A DNA stretch of 38,735 bases, from NCBI GenBank assembly GCA_026392275.1, contig JAPLCM010000058.1, forward strand, positions 1-38,735, read 5' to 3'. The notes beneath the pieces were generated by a model. It was given only the letters and a program-made list of their open reading frames with translations. It made no database searches and had not been told where the DNA came from. Below, piece by piece: positions 36,433 through 38,735 of this stretch (position 1 is its first letter; every line of letters begins with the position of its first letter). This stretch comes from Actinomycetota bacterium. Its GTDB lineage: Bacteria > Actinomycetota > Thermoleophilia > UBA2241. Position numbers and translations under genes: made by a program.

Positions 36433-36840
36433 ATGGGCGGAGGCGCGGCCATCATCATCTGGATCCTGGTCTTCTTCGGGATCTTCTACTTTCTGGCCAT
36501 CCGGCCGCAGCGTCGTCAGCGCCAAGCTCACTCGCAGATGGTCGCGATGCTCAAGAAGGGCGACGAGGTCGTCACCATCGGCGGCCTCTTCGGGACGGTC
36601 ACCAGGATCGGTGACGACTGGGTGGAGCTCGAGATCGCCAAGCGCACCAAGGTGCGCTTCCTCAAGCGCTCCATCTCCTCGATCACCAGCATCGTGGAAG
36701 ACGAAGACGAGTACGAGGACGAGTACATCGAAGCCGCCGACGACGACGTGGTCGACGAGACCGACGCGGTCGTCGAGGTCGAGGCCGAGGCCGATGCCGA
36801 CCCAGAGGCTCCGGAACCACCGCAGGAGCCCAAGGCCTGA
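36433..36840 (+). CDS. yajC: Preprotein translocase accessory subunit YajC, with acidic tail
   Basis: Small Sec-associated membrane protein. 135 residues: one membrane helix (about 6-24, AAIIIWILVFFGIFYFLAI), the family motif RPQRRQRQAHSQMVAMLKKGDEVVTIGGLFGTV, then a strongly acidic C-terminal tail (about 87-130) made mostly of Asp and Glu. ATG 36433 is chosen over TTG 36424 because GCAGGAGG (36416-36423) sits ten bases upstream. secD and secF, which usually follow, are absent. Confidence 0.93.
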   Translation: MGGGAAIIIWILVFFGIFYFLAIRPQRRQRQAHSQMVAMLKKGDEVVTIGGLFGTVTRIGDDWVELEIAKRTKVRFLKRSISSITSIVEDEDEYEDEYIEAADDDVVDETDAVVEVEAEADADPEAPEPPQEPKA

Positions 36841-36877
36841 CGATTCTCCCGAGCAGCCTTTCCTCATGACGATCTCA

Positions 36878-36912
36878 GCGACGAGCCCTGGCCAATCCGC
36901 AGGGCTCGTCGC
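36878..36912 (+). terminator. 13-base perfect inverted repeat after yajC, likely terminator
   Basis: GCGACGAGCCCTG (36878-36890) and CAGGGCTCGTCGC (36900-36912) form a perfect stem with a nine-base loop in the 149-base gap between yajC and the parA-like gene. No U-run follows. The rest of the gap holds a small imperfect repeat (GCAGG/CCTGC, 36924-36937) and a GTGTCGACAC palindrome (36965-36974); I find no convincing promoter. Confidence 0.6.
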
Positions 36913-36989
36913 ATACGGGGGATGCAGGGAATCCTGCCTGCGGCCCGAACTGCGTTCTGACGTGGTGTCGACACAGGGGTAACGCATCC

Positions 36990-37748
36990 ATGGCGCATGT
37001 CATCGCCTTCGCGAACCAGAAGGGCGGCGTAGCCAAGACCACATCCACCGTGAATCTCGGCGCCGCGCTGCGCGAGCACGGCCTTCGCGTGCTCGCCGTC
37101 GACATGGATCCTCAGGGCAACCTCACCATGAGCCAGGGGATCGACACGGAGGGCCTCGAAAAGAGCATGTACGACGTCCTTGTCCATCGCACGCCGATCG
37201 AGGACGTCATCTACGAGCGCGAGTTCGACGTCGCGGCATCCACCATCGATCTTGCCGGCGCGGAGATGGCCCTCGCCCAGATGATCGGGCGAGAGCGGGC
37301 CCTGCAGCGCGCCCTCGACCCCGTGCGCGAGCATTACGACTACATCCTCATCGACACGCCGCCGTCGCTGGGCCTGCTCACCATCAACGCGCTCACCGCC
37401 TCCGAGGGCGTCATCGTGCCGGTGCAGTGCGAGTACCTTTCGCTGCGCGGCCTGCTGCAGCTCGAGAAGACGCTCGAGATGATCCGCGAGAACCTCAACC
37501 CCGAGGTCCGCATCCAGGGCATCCTGGCGACGCTCTTCGACGCCCGCACCAGCCACGGCAAGGAGTCCATCGAGGTGCTGCGCGACAACTTCGGCCCGCT
37601 GGTCTTCGACACGGTGGTGCGCAAGACGATCAAGTTCGCGGAGGCGCCGGTGATCGGTGCCTCTGTGCTGAAGTACGATCCCAAGGGCAGAGGGGCCGAA
37701 TCATACCGTGCCCTCGCGCGGGAGGTGCTGAATGGCAGATCGTCCTAG
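36990..37748 (+). CDS. Soj/ParA-type ATPase (orphan, no parB in view)
   Basis: 252 residues, a small ParA without the N-terminal helix-turn-helix of plasmid ParA. Deviant Walker A KGGVAKTT (11-18) with the signature lysine K11, DMDPQGN (A'), [12 protein letters not shown] (Walker B), and the Soj-type C-terminal segment ([37 protein letters not shown]). ParA proteins dimerise on ATP and bind DNA nonspecifically; relatives MipZ and PomZ position FtsZ. ATG 36990 has no strong ribosome site. Its end overlaps ftsZ by 17 bases, implying coupled synthesis. Confidence 0.9.
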   Translation: MAHVIAFANQKGGVAKTTSTVNLGAALREHGLRVLAVDMDPQGNLTMSQGIDTEGLEKSMYDVLVHRTPIEDVIYEREFDVAASTIDLAGAEMALAQMIGRERALQRALDPVREHYDYILIDTPPSLGLLTINALTASEGVIVPVQCEYLSLRGLLQLEKTLEMIRENLNPEVRIQGILATLFDARTSHGKESIEVLRDNFGPLVFDTVVRKTIKFAEAPVIGASVLKYDPKGRGAESYRALAREVLNGRSS

Positions 37749-38735
37749 CATGAAGGATGGACTGAGCGAGCTCTTTCGGCGCACCGACAGCGGTGGCGCC
37801 CCGAGCGAGAGCGGCGCCCAGGACGCGGTCGTCAAGGGACGGCCCTACGTGACGACCATCAAGGTCGTCGGCATCGGTGGCGCAGGCACGAACGCCATCA
37901 ATCGCATGGTCGACTCGGGCGTCAAGGGCGTCGAGTTCATCGCCGTCAACACCGACGTCCAGCAGCTCGACGTGTGCGACGCAGACGTCAAGATCCACAT
38001 CGGCCAGGAGCTCACCCACGGGCTCGGCGGCGGGGCGAACCCCGACGTCGGGCGCGAAGCCATGGAGATCTCCCGCGACCAGATCAAGGCGGCTCTGCGC
38101 GGCGCCGACCTCGTGTTCGTCACCGCCGGCGAAGGCGGCGGCACCGGCACCGGAGGCGCTCCGGTGGTGGCGCAGGTCGCCCGCGAGCTGGGCGCCGTCA
38201 CCATAGCCATCGTCACCAAGCCGTTCGGCTTCGAGGGCAACCGCCGTCTGCGGCAGGCCCTCGACGGCATCGAGGTCCTCAAGGACGTCGCCGACACGGT
38301 CATCAGCATCCCCAACGACCGTCTGCTCGAGGTGGTGGAGCGAAACACCAGCGTCGTCGAGGCGTTCCGCTACGCCGACGACACCCTGCGCCAGGGCGTG
38401 CAGGGGATCACCGACCTCATCACCGTCCCCGGTCTTATCAACCTCGATTTCGCCGACGTACGCACCATCGTCAAGGACGCCGGTACGGCGCTCCTCGGCA
38501 TCGGTCTGGCCGGCGGCGAGAACCGTGCCCAGGCCGCCGCCGACATGGCCATCCACTCGCCGCTCCTCGAGACGTCCATCGACGGGGCGCATGGCCTGCT
38601 GCTCAACATCACCGGCGGCAGCGACCTCACGCTTTTCGAGGTGAACGAGGCCGCCGGGGTCATCAGCGAGGCCGCCGACGACGACGCCAACATCATCTTC
38701 GGGGCGGTCGTCGATGAACGTCTCGAGGGCAAGAT
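37732..38735 (+). CDS. ftsZ: Cell-division tubulin FtsZ (3' end outside window)
   Basis: GTP-dependent Z-ring protein; first 334 codons present. A 41-residue N-terminal lead ([20 protein letters not shown]...) precedes the GTPase core [17 protein letters not shown]; the tubulin signature GGGTGTG lies at 135-141; [20 protein letters not shown], and the T7 synergy loop [10 protein letters not shown] follow. The sequence resembles actinobacterial FtsZ ([33 protein letters not shown]). ATG 37732 has GGAGGTG four bases upstream (37721-37727); ATG 37750 is a weaker alternative. The conserved C-terminal FtsA/SepF-binding peptide is beyond the window. Confidence 0.95.
   Translation, partial: MADRPSMKDGLSELFRRTDSGGAPSESGAQDAVVKGRPYVTTIKVVGIGGAGTNAINRMVDSGVKGVEFIAVNTDVQQLDVCDADVKIHIGQELTHGLGGGANPDVGREAMEISRDQIKAALRGADLVFVTAGEGGGTGTGGAPVVAQVARELGAVTIAIVTKPFGFEGNRRLRQALDGIEVLKDVADTVISIPNDRLLEVVERNTSVVEAFRYADDTLRQGVQGITDLITVPGLINLDFADVRTIVKDAGTALLGIGLAGGENRAQAAADMAIHSPLLETSIDGAHGLLLNITGGSDLTLFEVNEAAGVISEAADDDANIIFGAVVDERLEGK

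Noticed and set aside
36955-36985. TTCTGA ... TAACGC as a promoter for the parA-like gene
   Set aside because: Both boxes are poor and the spacing is 19; the nearby GTGTCGACAC palindrome alone does not establish an operator.

Overview
This window is a very GC-rich, gene-dense stretch of bacterial chromosome with every recognisable gene on the + strand. Gene content and order point to an actinobacterium. The run valS-folC-...-ndk-...-mreBCD-PBP2-rodA-radical SAM pair-RNase E/G-rplU-rpmA-obg-proBA-nadD-...-LytR_C-rsfS matches the layout known from Streptomyces and relatives, and the FtsZ tubulin signature is of the actinobacterial [10 protein letters not shown] type. The presence of maf, yqeK and queH-queA-tgt beside ruvCAB suggests a deep lineage (Thermoleophilia-like is my guess, unproven) rather than a classic Streptomyces or Mycobacterium. 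I see no tRNA, rRNA, CRISPR, insertion sequence, phage gene, or gene-free stretch over 300 bases.

Layout. (1) 1-2228: end of valS, then folC. (2) 2246-4599: a promoter and a 48-residue one-helix membrane protein, an SDR/DUF2867 oxidoreductase and a membrane-anchored double zinc ribbon protein. (3) 4668-5733: ndk and maf. (4) 5776-11436: the rod-shape operon mreB-mreC-mreD-PBP2-rodA with its own promoter. (5) 11426-17721: a DUF697 protein, the TIGR03960/TIGR03936 (DUF2344) pair and a 989-residue RNase E/G. (6) 17756-23248: a terminator with an embedded promoter, rplU-rpmA-obg, proB-proA, nadD-yqeK. (7) 23235-25343: a degenerate LCP/LytR_C membrane protein, rsfS and a secreted CAP-domain protein. 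(8) 25379-28842: SOS-type dinB and an EF-G-like GTPase. (9) 28892-36840: pdxS-pdxT, yebC, ruvC-ruvA-ruvB, queH-queA-tgt, yajC. (10) 36990-end: an orphan Soj/ParA-type ATPase overlapping ftsZ, which runs off the window.

Genes are packed by 4-base ATGA/GTGA overlaps (mreC/mreD, TIGR03960/DUF2344, DUF2344/rne, obg/proB, proB/proA, nadD/yqeK, ruvC/ruvA, ruvA/ruvB, queH/queA), so translational coupling is pervasive. The main functional themes are cell elongation and division, ribosome assembly and tRNA modification, NAD, folate, proline and PLP synthesis, and recombination and translesion repair.

The most unusual signals are regulatory. Two genes (mreB and rsfS) appear to start at non-canonical NTA codons placed six bases after an AAAGGA Shine-Dalgarno. 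dinB has a near-perfect LexA palindrome lying over its start codon and its likely transcription start. A 23-base tandem duplication between queA and tgt creates two nested 8-codon mini-ORFs chained by GTGA overlaps. The rplU promoter has its -35 box in the loop of the preceding terminator hairpin. The best candidate for an undescribed system is the ParA-FtsZ gene pair sitting where secD-secF would be expected.
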